From: an uncultured Elusimicrobiales bacterium
GTDB taxonomy: Bacteria > Elusimicrobiota > Elusimicrobia > Elusimicrobiales > Elusimicrobiaceae
NCBI GenBank assembly: GCA_944326725.1
Contig: CALVFA010000011.1
Span: forward strand, 1 to 61,472
Direction of reading: 5' to 3'
Length of the DNA: 61,472 nt
In this document: positions 26,827 through 34,188 of the stretch, piece after piece
How positions within the stretch are numbered: the stretch's first letter is position 1
How the letters are laid out: the number at the start of each line of letters is the position of its first letter
Notes under the pieces: model-generated
Told to the model about the DNA's origin: nothing
Seen by the model: the letters and a program-made list of their open reading frames with translations, nothing else
Database searches by the model: none
Program-made: the position numbers and the translations under genes

Positions 26827-27747
26827 TCAAACCTTTTCAAAGGAACTGGCCTGCGGAAATATTCTTTGCAAAAAATTCACAAGATGCTGCCGGTTTACTT
26901 CCAGGCATTTTTCCGAGTCATTCAAACATACTAGTTTGGGACGAAATTTTTTAATTTCTTCTTCATAATTCTGCCACAATTCCCACACCATACCATCGCT
27001 GCCAAACCAGCGGGAACAACGGCTGCGCCGCCAAAGTCCCTTCTTAAGCATTGCCTGTACAGCAGCAAACAGCAACATATTCACATTGTTTTCTTTACGA
27101 AAACGTGCTTGCTGCGTCTGCAATAACGCATTAGGAAACGCTTGCCACGCTTTCAAACAAGCGCTTTTGATATAAGCACTGACATTATGATACGGCTCCA
27201 GTGGCAAAAACAGCCCCGGGTATTTGTTTTTTACTAACTGCACAATATATAAAAGCTGCCGGCCATAAGAGGTGGCATGATAGTCTTTTTGGGGGTAGCT
27301 AATAAACCGATTAATAGCTTTGTTCTGTTGGAAGAAATAAGAGGGCGGCAGCAACTGCCATACAAAAGTATCATCATTGGCCAATAAAAAATGTTCAGCC
27401 AAGTCCTTCCACAAAACGATACTTGTGGAAATTGCGCAAGAATTAAATGTAGGCAAACAATCTGCCGGCATAAACGCGGCATGAGTCAATATTCGCAGTT
27501 TGGGGTGTTCTGTGCGCAGCCACGGCGGCAAGGCTTGGCCGTTTGTAACGAGCACAACCCTCCTTATCCAAGGCAAAAATTTTTCTACTGAACGTAAAAG
27601 ATATCTCAGCTCATCATTCTGCACATAACGAGCATGAGATATACTTTCTCCATTCTTTTGGGCCCACAAATTTCTCTGAGCAATAAAATCCGGGTCGCTG
27701 CCATTCACCCATAGAATGACCAAGTCTATCGGAAAAGCTGTTTTCAT
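26827..27747 (-). CDS. Stealth-family sugar-phosphate transferase
   Basis: Stealth proteins transfer hexose 1-phosphate to build phosphodiester-linked surface polysaccharides. 306 aa. The conserved regions are visible in order: CR1 PIDLVILWVNGSDPDFI at the N-terminus; CR2 with RYVQNDELRYLLRSVEKFLPWIRR (split here as RYVQNDELRYLLRS and VEKFLPWIRRVVLVTNGQ), then AEHFLLANDDTF; CR3 near HNVSAYIKSACLK; CR4 near LVCLNDSE. The start overlaps the end of the upstream glycosyltransferase (4 bp). The pair probably modifies a capsule or LPS-type glycan. Donor and acceptor are unknown. Confidence 0.9.
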   Translation of the reverse strand: MKTAFPIDLVILWVNGSDPDFIAQRNLWAQKNGESISHARYVQNDELRYLLRSVEKFLPWIRRVVLVTNGQALPPWLRTEHPKLRILTHAAFMPADCLPTFNSCAISTSIVLWKDLAEHFLLANDDTFVWQLLPPSYFFQQNKAINRFISYPQKDYHATSYGRQLLYIVQLVKNKYPGLFLPLEPYHNVSAYIKSACLKAWQAFPNALLQTQQARFRKENNVNMLLFAAVQAMLKKGLWRRSRCSRWFGSDGMVWELWQNYEEEIKKFRPKLVCLNDSEKCLEVNRQHLVNFLQRIFPQASSFEKV

Positions 27748-28715
27748 CTAAAAATTTTGCTCCAAAAATAAATGCTGTCCATGCCGCAAACTTTTACCAA
27801 CACTGCTAACGTCTTCCAGCGCAGCCAACTCCAACCGCCGCAATAGGGTATATTTTCCAAAAACACATGCCACGCTTCCCGCAGCAAGTCAATATTTTGT
27901 TGCCGTATGCAGGCTGTAAACTTTCTAAAGCGGCATATGGCCCAGACTATGGTTCTCATCCACTGGTTTAAAACGGCTTTGTCCCATTTCCCCCTTTGTA
28001 TCAGTTCTTTTCGCAAAGCCAGCAAGTTAAGCAAAATGCCCTTAGCCATATTTAAGGCATTGGAAGTAATAGCGCCTGCCACATCTTTGCGATAAATATA
28101 CAGCCTTTCCGACACCAAGGCAATTTGGCGGGCATACATAAAAGCCAGCACAACAAAAGGGAAATCTTCCGCCACCCGGCCGGGCCAAAAGGCAAATTTA
28201 TTTTCTTCCGCCCACTTTCTTTTAAATAATTTCCCCCATAAAACGGCATCCTGATAGCCGGCCCAAAACCGGGCGCCCGGCTCTGCCGAAGGCACCTTAT
28301 AAAAGCTGCTATGGCAATGCGTTTTTTTACGAAGGGTTCCGTTTTCTTCCGCTTCGCAGAATAAACACTTTGTTAAATCCGCCCCCGTCCGGCAGGCAGC
28401 AGTATATAATTTTTCCAAATACTCATCTGTCACTAGGTCATCTGCATCTACAAAAGTAACATATTCCCCCTGGGCCAGGGAAAGCAAGCGATTGCGTGTT
28501 GCGGCTACGCCTTTATTAGGCTGGGAAAAACAGCGGATTCGTGCGTCTTCTTCCGCTGCCTTTTGAAGTATTTTGAGCGACTGGTCCGCAGAGCCGTCAT
28601 CTATACAAATAATTTCAAAGTCCGCAAACGTTTGGCTTTGTAAAGAATGTAAGCACTGAGGTAGGTATTTCTCCGCATTATAAACGGGGATTAAAACAGA
28701 TATTTCAGGGGTCAT
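27744..28715 (-). CDS. Glycosyltransferase family 2
   Basis: 323-aa inverting GT-A glycosyltransferase. ISVLIPVYNAEKYLPQCL at the N-terminus, IICIDDGSADQS, and the metal-binding FVDADD (DXD) near residue 92 are standard. The C-terminal 120 residues are helical and Trp-rich, perhaps membrane-associated, as in EpsJ/WaaV-like enzymes. AAGGAGG lies 5 nt before the ATG. That ribosome site is exactly complementary to a segment of the structured leader just upstream, so translation may be regulated. First gene of a two-gene unit with the Stealth protein. Confidence 0.93.
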   Translation of the reverse strand: MTPEISVLIPVYNAEKYLPQCLHSLQSQTFADFEIICIDDGSADQSLKILQKAAEEDARIRCFSQPNKGVAATRNRLLSLAQGEYVTFVDADDLVTDEYLEKLYTAACRTGADLTKCLFCEAEENGTLRKKTHCHSSFYKVPSAEPGARFWAGYQDAVLWGKLFKRKWAEENKFAFWPGRVAEDFPFVVLAFMYARQIALVSERLYIYRKDVAGAITSNALNMAKGILLNLLALRKELIQRGKWDKAVLNQWMRTIVWAICRFRKFTACIRQQNIDLLREAWHVFLENIPYCGGWSWLRWKTLAVLVKVCGMDSIYFWSKIFR

Positions 28716-28957
28716 TGTTTCCTCCTTGGTTTGCGGATTCCCGGAGGAAACAAAAACGGCTGTAAGTCCTGAGCCTATTCACTCACCCAAAGACAAACAG
28801 CCGCGGCTGTCTGTCATCTGAGGATGGCAAACAGCTCTCGGTCTTATACATACGGGTAATTAGGCCGTATGCATAACACCTAAAACGACTGTTTTTGGAG
28901 TGAATAGCGCCGCAGCCTAAAGCTACAGCTCATCCCGTTTCCACAGGATTCCAAAAA
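28716..28957 (-). promoter_or_regulatory. Structured 5' leader (possible riboswitch-like element) of the GT2-Stealth operon
   Basis: About 240 nt between a promoter and the GT2 start fold, on the minus strand, into a closed multi-branch structure. Closing stem: 28937-28942 with 28746-28751, and 28946-28952 with 28735-28741 (one mismatch). Second stem: 28898-28907 with 28775-28784, ten perfect pairs. Hairpin A: 28865-28876 with 28844-28855, 12 bp. Hairpin B: 28806-28815 with 28792-28801, 10 bp, CGCG loop. Hairpins A and B each have one G-U pair on the minus strand that would be an A-C mismatch on the plus strand, which supports minus transcription. Bases 28743-28751 also match the ribosome site 28717-28725 perfectly (9 bp). 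I recognise no known riboswitch class. Confidence 0.6.
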
Positions 28958-28963
28958 CAGATT

Positions 28964-28992
28964 AAAATAGAAGCCGGATCAGGGCTTTACAA
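28964..28992 (-). promoter_or_regulatory. Promoter of the structured leader and GT2 operon
   Basis: Minus strand TTGTAA (28992-28987), 17-base spacer, TATTTT (28969-28964). Predicted start near 28957, just outside the closing stem. Confidence 0.5.
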
Positions 28993-29034
28993 AATCATTC
29001 TCCTTATGCTCTTTTATCTTAACAAATTTTCCTC

Positions 29035-29062
29035 TTGTTTTTTTCTGTTTCCGGCTTATACT
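29035..29062 (+). promoter_or_regulatory. Promoter of the hpf-hprK-PTS-lepA cluster
   Basis: TTGTTT (29035-29040), 16-base spacer, TATACT (29057-29062). Confidence 0.5.
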
Positions 29063-29068
29063 GTAGCA

Positions 29069-29242
29069 ACGCCGCCCCCGGCGGCGTGTGCTGTCCGTTT
29101 CCCTCTGTCCGCGACGCGCCGACACCGGCCCGCGGCCCCGTCTTACGGGTATAGCCGCCCCGCCTGAAAACGCCGTTGACACCGAGAGAAGATTAATGAT
29201 TAAATGTCTGTACGGGTTTCCCGTTAAGACTACGGAGGAAAT
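29069..29242 (+). other. Long GC-rich 5' leader of hpf
   Basis: About 175 nt between the predicted start of transcription and the hpf ATG. It is rich in CG-containing words with many possible short hairpins, ending in CGGAGG 5 nt before the ATG. No known regulatory RNA recognised; whether the length matters for regulation is open. Confidence 0.3.
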
Positions 29243-29794
29243 ATGGAAATTAAAGTTACCGCTAAAAATATTAAACTGACGCCCGCCATCAAACAGTTCG
29301 TACAGACCCGCGTCAGCAAAATTGAAAACTATGTAGCCCACATTGTGTGGGCGCAGGTGCTGCTGTCTGTAGAAAAGAAAATCAACCAGCGCGCCGAGAT
29401 CATTATCCATACCGGGGGGAAAAATCCGATCAGCGCCACCGCCGTGGAAACCGATTTGTATAAAGCCATTGACGCCGCCGCCGTTAAAGCAGAGGCCCAG
29501 CTGAAAAAAGCCAAAGAAAAAAGCAAATCCAAACGCGCCGCCAAGAAAACGACCGTCGTAGAAGAAATCGCCACGTTCAGCGACCATATTTTGCTGCCGC
29601 CTAATGATGTGAAATTCTCCGTCATTAAACAGGTGGAAGTAACCCCGATGAACCCGGAAGACGCCGCCTATGAAATGGAACGTTTGGGCTATTCCTTCTG
29701 GATGTTCTTGGACGAAGATTCCAAACAAATCAACCTGATTTTCAAACGCTTAGACGGCACGTACGGGCTGATTAAACCGGTTAAGAAAAAATAA
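29243..29794 (+). CDS. hpf: Ribosome hibernation promoting factor, long form
   Basis: Long HPF dimerises 70S ribosomes into inactive 100S particles in stationary phase. 183 aa: the N-terminal beta-alpha domain (MEIKVTAKNIKLTPAIKQFV, residues 1-95) binds the mRNA/tRNA channel. A Lys-rich linker follows (KKAKEKSKSKRAAKK). The C-terminal dimerisation domain runs from about 125 (VKQVEVTPMNPEDAAYEMER, ending in KRLDGTYGLIKP). GGAGG precedes the ATG. As first gene of the carbon-control cluster it may tie ribosome dormancy to sugar status. Confidence 0.95.
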   Translation: MEIKVTAKNIKLTPAIKQFVQTRVSKIENYVAHIVWAQVLLSVEKKINQRAEIIIHTGGKNPISATAVETDLYKAIDAAAVKAEAQLKKAKEKSKSKRAAKKTTVVEEIATFSDHILLPPNDVKFSVIKQVEVTPMNPEDAAYEMERLGYSFWMFLDEDSKQINLIFKRLDGTYGLIKPVKKK

Positions 29795-29805
29795 CAGAGG
29801 CAGCG

Positions 29806-30768
29806 GTGCAGGAATTTACCAAATCCGTAACGGTAGGCGAACTGCTCCAGGTGAAACGTCTTCACCTGGAGCTGGTTTGCGGCAAGCGTTACGTGCACCG
29901 AGAGATTACCACCCCCAGCATTAACCGCCCGGGGCTGGCTTTGTGCGGACATTTGGACCATTTCCGCGCCAACGCCATTCAGGTATTTGGCAAAGGGGAA
30001 CACGCTTTTTGCGCCAAAGAAAAACCGGCGCTTTTAAAGGCCAACATCACCAAAATGCTAGGCAAAGGACGAGTGCCCTGTGTGATTATGGCCGCCGACC
30101 AAGACCCCTTTCCTGCCATTAAAAAAGCTTGTTTGGAAGCGGACGTACCGGTGCTGAAAACTACCATGGAGTCTGCCGCGTTTGTGGCGGAATTTTCCCG
30201 CTTTTTAGACGAGCAGCTCTCCCCGGTGACTCATGTGCATGGCGTACTCTTAAACGTTAGCGGCATTGGCGTGCTGATCCGCGGGGAAGCGGGCATAGGC
30301 AAAAGCGAATGTGCGCTGGAGCTAATAAAACGCGGGCATATTTTGGTGGCTGATGACGTGGTGGAAGTACAAAAACGCTGGGGACGGTTTTTGGTGGGCT
30401 CTTGCCCTGAAATGCTCAAACACTACATGGAAGTGCGGGGTTTGGGGATTTTAGATGTAGAGCTTTTGTTTGGGGTAGGTTCTACCCTAGACGAAATGGC
30501 CATTGATTTGGAAGTGGTGCTGACCCCGCCGGTCAAAAACATAGACCGCCTGGGAGTGGAGCAGAAAACTTCCGAAATTTTAGGGCTGGAAGTGCCCTGT
30601 CTGCGTCTGCCGGTAACCCCGGGGCGCAATTTGGCGGTGCTGATAGAGGTGGCCGCCTTAAACCAACAGCTCAAAGCGCAAGGCATTTTTTCGGCCAAAG
30701 AATTCAGCCGCAGAATGCTGGACCGCATGAAGCGCGTAACCACAAAAAACAATGCAAGCCAAGCGTAA
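29806..30768 (+). CDS. hprK: HPr kinase/phosphorylase
   Basis: Bifunctional sensor that phosphorylates or dephosphorylates HPr on Ser46 according to metabolite levels. 320 aa. The N-terminal MurF-like domain covers about residues 1-130. The P-loop [10 protein letters not shown] (about 160-169) has Ala where GxSGxGKS is usual. It is followed by HILVADD and the family signature [13 protein letters not shown]. The start is GTG at 29806 with AGAGG upstream. It is placed 11 bp after hpf and overlaps rapZ by 17 bp. Its substrate HPr is encoded 3 kb downstream in the same run, with Ser46 conserved. Confidence 0.97.
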   Translation: MQEFTKSVTVGELLQVKRLHLELVCGKRYVHREITTPSINRPGLALCGHLDHFRANAIQVFGKGEHAFCAKEKPALLKANITKMLGKGRVPCVIMAADQDPFPAIKKACLEADVPVLKTTMESAAFVAEFSRFLDEQLSPVTHVHGVLLNVSGIGVLIRGEAGIGKSECALELIKRGHILVADDVVEVQKRWGRFLVGSCPEMLKHYMEVRGLGILDVELLFGVGSTLDEMAIDLEVVLTPPVKNIDRLGVEQKTSEILGLEVPCLRLPVTPGRNLAVLIEVAALNQQLKAQGIFSAKEFSRRMLDRMKRVTTKNNASQA

Positions 30769-31606
30769 ACTTTTTATTATTACCGGCATGAGCGGCGCGG
30801 GCAAAAGCCAGGCGCTGAAGATTTTTGGCGATTTTGGGTTTTATTGTGTAGACAATTTGCCGCTGGCGCTGTTTAAGCAATTTGCCGCTTATGTTACTGA
30901 GCGCCCTGAGCTGCAAAACGTAGCTTTAGGGGTAGACGTACGGGAAGGGGAACGCCTGCGCGAACTGCCGGCTATGCTTAAAAATTTGACGAAAGACGAT
31001 TTTTCCCCAAAAGTAATTTTCTTAGACGCTTCGGAAGAGTGCCTGATACGCCGCTTCTCAGAAACCAAACACAAACATCCGCTGCATAAAAAACTGGCGG
31101 CGGCCATTGCTCATGAACACGAATTATTAACTCCTATTAAAATAGCGGCAGACAAAGTAATTGATACCACGGATTTAAAGCTGGGGGAACTCAAAGAAAA
31201 GCTCTCCGCCTTGCTGGAGCTGAAAAAAGAAGGCGAAATGCAAATTTCGGTAGTGTCTTTTGGCTTCAAAAATGGTATCACAAAAGAAGCAGACATTGTA
31301 ATGGACGTGCGCTTTTTGCCCAACCCGTATTATGTAAAAGGGCTGAAAAATAAAACCGGGTTGGATAAAGCCGTACAGGATTATATTTTGTCTTTTAAAG
31401 AGTCGCAGGAGTTTGCCGACCGTTTTGCCGATTTGATTAAGTACCTTATTCCCAAATACATCAAAGAAGGGAAAAGCTATTTGACCATTGCCATCGGCTG
31501 CACCGGCGGCAAACACCGCAGCGTATTTATGGCGCACCAGCTGGCTGAAACGCTGCGCAAGCAAGGGCTGAGCGCGTCGGAATTTCATAGGGATATAGGA
31601 TTATAA
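30752..31606 (+). CDS. rapZ: RNase adapter/nucleotide-binding protein RapZ (YvcJ family)
   Basis: 284 aa, P-loop protein. In gammaproteobacteria it senses glucosamine 6-phosphate and guides RNase E to a small RNA; in Firmicutes the role is less clear. Walker [10 protein letters not shown] is at residues 12-20. DVREG and [13 protein letters not shown] lie in the N-terminal domain. The C-terminal ligand domain has [15 protein letters not shown] and [10 protein letters not shown]. Overlaps hprK by 17 bp, a classic neighbour. Bacteria without RNase E/GlmZ keep this gene, so the gammaproteobacterial mechanism should not be assumed here. Confidence 0.96.
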   Translation: MQAKRKLFIITGMSGAGKSQALKIFGDFGFYCVDNLPLALFKQFAAYVTERPELQNVALGVDVREGERLRELPAMLKNLTKDDFSPKVIFLDASEECLIRRFSETKHKHPLHKKLAAAIAHEHELLTPIKIAADKVIDTTDLKLGELKEKLSALLELKKEGEMQISVVSFGFKNGITKEADIVMDVRFLPNPYYVKGLKNKTGLDKAVQDYILSFKESQEFADRFADLIKYLIPKYIKEGKSYLTIAIGCTGGKHRSVFMAHQLAETLRKQGLSASEFHRDIGL

Positions 31607-31607
31607 T

Positions 31608-32012
31608 ATGGTAAAACTCATTTTGGTAACCCACGGCCATTTGGCTGCGGAAATGTTGGCTACGGCAGCCCAGATTTTGGGCAAGCCCGCCGAGGGAGTA
31701 CAGACGCTCTCGGTGACCACGTCCAGCTCTGTAGAGCAGGGCGCGCAGGAATTAAAAAAGCTTCTGGCAGAGGCAGAGGAAGGGGCCGTCATACTGACGG
31801 ATATTTTTGGCGGCAGCGCCACCAACATCGCGCTGACAGCCACCAAAGAAAACCCCAAATGCCATGTAATTACGGGCATGAACCTAAGCATGCTGCTAAC
31901 CGCGCTGAACAGCCGCAAAAAACTGCCTGCCAAGGAACTGGCAGAAAAAATTGAGGCCGACGGCAAGCGCGCCGTTATCAACGCGACGGAGCTTTTAATT
32001 AAGGGGCTGTAA
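31608..32012 (+). CDS. PTS mannose-family EIIA component
   Basis: 134-aa soluble phosphocarrier that takes phosphate from HPr-His15 and passes it to EIIB. Phosphorylated His9 lies in VTHGHLAAEM. The DIFGGSATNIAL segment is the family's conserved substrate-side loop. It is a separate protein rather than the fused IIAB of E. coli ManX. Starts 1 bp after rapZ, and EIIB follows 1 bp later. Confidence 0.93.
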   Translation: MVKLILVTHGHLAAEMLATAAQILGKPAEGVQTLSVTTSSSVEQGAQELKKLLAEAEEGAVILTDIFGGSATNIALTATKENPKCHVITGMNLSMLLTALNSRKKLPAKELAEKIEADGKRAVINATELLIKGL

Positions 32013-32013
32013 T

Positions 32014-32481
32014 ATGCCTATTGTTTTTGCGCGGGTAGATGACCGGCTGATACATGGACAAATCGTGCAAGCCTGGCTGCCTGAACTAAATATTGACGAA
32101 GTGGTTATTCCCTGCCCCCGCGAGCGGGAGAACCGCGTCAATAAAAATTTATTGCGCTTGTCCCTGCCGTTTGAATACGAGCTGACAGTGCTGGACCCGG
32201 CGCGCTGCGTAGGCTATATGAGTGCGTCCAAAAAACGCATTTTTCTGCTAATGGGTTCTTTGCAGGATTTAAACCCGCTTTTGGAAGACGGCCTTCAAAT
32301 CAAATCCTTAAATATTGGCGGAATGCATTTTAAAGAGGGCGCCCAAAAACTGGCGGAGAATGTGTTTTTAGACGCCATGGACAAAAGAACCCTGCGCATA
32401 CTAAGCGATTTAGGCATAGACATAGAAACCAGGGCGGTGCCCAGTTCCAAATCTATCTCTGTAAAAGAAAATATTATATGA
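32014..32481 (+). CDS. PTS mannose-family EIIB component
   Basis: 155 aa. The phosphoryl-accepting His14 is in the diagnostic DDRLIHGQI motif. EIIB transfers phosphate to the sugar carried by IIC/IID. The C-terminus overlaps the IIC start by 4 bp. Sugar specificity (mannose, glucosamine, fructose, sorbose or N-acetylgalactosamine) is not readable from the sequence. Confidence 0.95.
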   Translation: MPIVFARVDDRLIHGQIVQAWLPELNIDEVVIPCPRERENRVNKNLLRLSLPFEYELTVLDPARCVGYMSASKKRIFLLMGSLQDLNPLLEDGLQIKSLNIGGMHFKEGAQKLAENVFLDAMDKRTLRILSDLGIDIETRAVPSSKSISVKENII

Positions 32482-33083
32482 CTCTTTCTTTACTGTTGTT
32501 GTGTGTGCTGGCTGCCTTGCTGGAATTAGACACGACGTACGCTTTCCAGTTGCTTCTTTCACGCCCGATTATCGCCGGGCCGATTTTCGGCTGTTTGACT
32601 GGGGACATGGCCGCCGGCGTGCAGGTGGGCATTTTTGCAGAACTTTTGTTTGCCGATATTTCGCCTCTTGGCGGCATTATTCCCCCCAGCGGGGTCGTGG
32701 CCTGTGCGCTGCCCATTATTTTGTATGCACAAGGCATAGATTTATATTTTGGTTTTTTCATAGGGGTTTTGGCGGCGGTGTTGTATTCGTTTTGTGACGC
32801 ACTGTTGCGAAAGACCCGCTTCAACTGGCTGATTTTCTTGGAAAAACGCATCGGCCGCAAACCCACCGACATCAAACGCATTATTGCGGTTGCTTTGTTG
32901 TCGTCTTTTCTGATGACTTTTGTTTTTATTTCCGTCTTGGCGTGGGGAAGCTCCCAACTGATGTTTATGGTCTATCCGTATATTACGCCTAAGGCGCATT
33001 TTGCGTTCCGCTTGGCTTATATGGCAGTCCCCTGGATGGGACTGGCGGCGCTGATCCCCGTATTCCGGCTTAAAACGAGGTAA
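32478..33083 (+). CDS. PTS mannose-family EIIC component
   Basis: 201 aa, a membrane channel subunit and shorter than the usual 230-270 aa. It begins TLSLLLLCVLAALLELDTTY; the family motif ...RPIIAGPIFGCLTGD, VQVGIFAELLFADISPLGG and the PPSGVVACALP helix are present, which in the family form the sugar path. About five to six membrane spans are predicted. The shortness comes from the C-terminal half, which may be compact rather than truncated because it runs intact into EIID. Confidence 0.92.
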   Translation: MTLSLLLLCVLAALLELDTTYAFQLLLSRPIIAGPIFGCLTGDMAAGVQVGIFAELLFADISPLGGIIPPSGVVACALPIILYAQGIDLYFGFFIGVLAAVLYSFCDALLRKTRFNWLIFLEKRIGRKPTDIKRIIAVALLSSFLMTFVFISVLAWGSSQLMFMVYPYITPKAHFAFRLAYMAVPWMGLAALIPVFRLKTR

Positions 33084-33087
33084 AGAT

Positions 33088-33906
33088 ATGCCTTTTTGGC
33101 TGAGACTTAACATGTTTTTCCGTTCGTTTTTCCTGCAAGCCGGCTGGAACTATGTCAAATATCAAAATTTAGGCTTTGCACTGGTCATGATGCCCTTTTT
33201 GCGCCGGCTTTACCGCAATGACCCGGAAGCTCTGCCCACCGTGTTAAACCGGTACTTAGAGGCGTTCAATACCCATCCGGTAATGGCATCTTTTTGCTTT
33301 GGAGCCATGGCCCGGCTGGAAGAAAGCATTGCCAAAACTGCTGCTGTAACCGATTACAAAGAACAAGTAATGGAATGGAACGGCGCGCGGCGCGGACTCT
33401 CTATTACGGCAGCCTCTATCGGAGATCGGCTGTTTTGGGGTTCCATTAAACCGCTGACGCTGCTGCTGGCTATATTTATTTGGATGATCTTAGGGGTAGA
33501 TTTCTTTGAAACACAAGGCATGGCTCCCGTATCCATTATTTACGGATTTACGGCTGGGGCGATTGCTTTCTTTGTCTATAACACCATTGCCCTGTTTGTG
33601 CGCTGGCAAGGCATAAAAATAGGATACGAATCAGATGAATCCTCTTGTTTCGGATTAACCCGTTTTGACTGGAACCGTACTATATACAATGCCAAGCGCA
33701 TTGGTATTTTCTTTGCGGTGGGGCTTATGTTGTTTGGCGTATACCGTTTTATGGCAGGAGTGCGCGTAGACGTTAATTTTGTGGCACGCGCCGTATTGGT
33801 TTTATTCTTCGTTTTGCTTTCTTTTATTACCCGGAGAATGCGCATTCCCAATGTGTATTTATATATAACGGCTGTAATAATTTTCAATATTGTGTGTTTA
33901 TTTTAA
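33088..33906 (+). CDS. PTS mannose-family EIID component
   Basis: 272 aa, membrane partner of EIIC. The N-terminal cytoplasmic helices carry FLQAGWNYVKYQNLGFA and FNTHPVMASFCFGAMARLEE, both conserved in the ManZ family. SITAASIGDRLFWGSIKPL marks the start of the membrane part. Several C-terminal spans follow. GAGG precedes the start. With IIA, IIB and IIC it makes a complete permease. Confidence 0.94.
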   Translation: MPFWLRLNMFFRSFFLQAGWNYVKYQNLGFALVMMPFLRRLYRNDPEALPTVLNRYLEAFNTHPVMASFCFGAMARLEESIAKTAAVTDYKEQVMEWNGARRGLSITAASIGDRLFWGSIKPLTLLLAIFIWMILGVDFFETQGMAPVSIIYGFTAGAIAFFVYNTIALFVRWQGIKIGYESDESSCFGLTRFDWNRTIYNAKRIGIFFAVGLMLFGVYRFMAGVRVDVNFVARAVLVLFFVLLSFITRRMRIPNVYLYITAVIIFNIVCLF

Positions 33907-33918
33907 GAGGACTTGTCT

Positions 33919-34188
33919 GTGATAACTAAAGAAATCAAAATTACCAACCGCTTGGGACTGCATGCCCGTCCGGCCGCCCTGGTGGCGCAAACGGCAGCTG
34001 ATTTTGATTGTGAGATTAAAATTGCCAAAGGCCCGGTGGAAATAAACGCCAAAAGCATTATGGGTGTCATGATGTTGGCGGCAGAATACGGCTCCACCCT
34101 GCGCTTGAGTTTTGACGGCAAAGATGAAGAGAAGGCTTGTGCCGCTATTGTTCAATTATTCACAGACAAATTTAATGAGGAAATTTAA
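33919..34188 (+). CDS. ptsH: Phosphocarrier protein HPr
   Basis: 89-aa phosphocarrier between EI and EIIA. I chose the GTG at 33919: AAGAGG lies 8 nt upstream, while a TTG at 33913 would be only 2 nt from it. With this start the active histidine is exactly His15 (GLHARPAA) and the regulatory serine exactly Ser46 (NAKSIMGVMML), the canonical numbering. Ser46 gives HprK its target, so both catalytic and regulatory phosphorylation are possible. It is contiguous with ptsI, whose ATG overlaps or abuts the HPr stop. Confidence 0.96.
   Translation: MITKEIKITNRLGLHARPAALVAQTAADFDCEIKIAKGPVEINAKSIMGVMMLAAEYGSTLRLSFDGKDEEKACAAIVQLFTDKFNEEI

Noticed and set aside
28733..28967. 6S RNA (ssrS) on the plus strand
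   Set aside because: Words such as AAGTCCTGAGCC and the ATTCC ends recall 6S RNA, and the rod-like ends fit. But G-U pairs in two long hairpins favour the minus strand, a promoter exists for the minus strand only, the interior is multi-branched, and the 3' end runs straight into the GT2 ribosome site. Kept as an alternative only.
28979..29728. 249-aa open frame antisense to hpf
   Set aside because: Phe/Gly-rich translation of the reverse strand with no family motif; it covers a certain hpf gene and its promoter.
33913..33918. TTG start for HPr
   Set aside because: Only 2 nt from the ribosome site, and it would shift the canonical His15 and Ser46 numbering by two.
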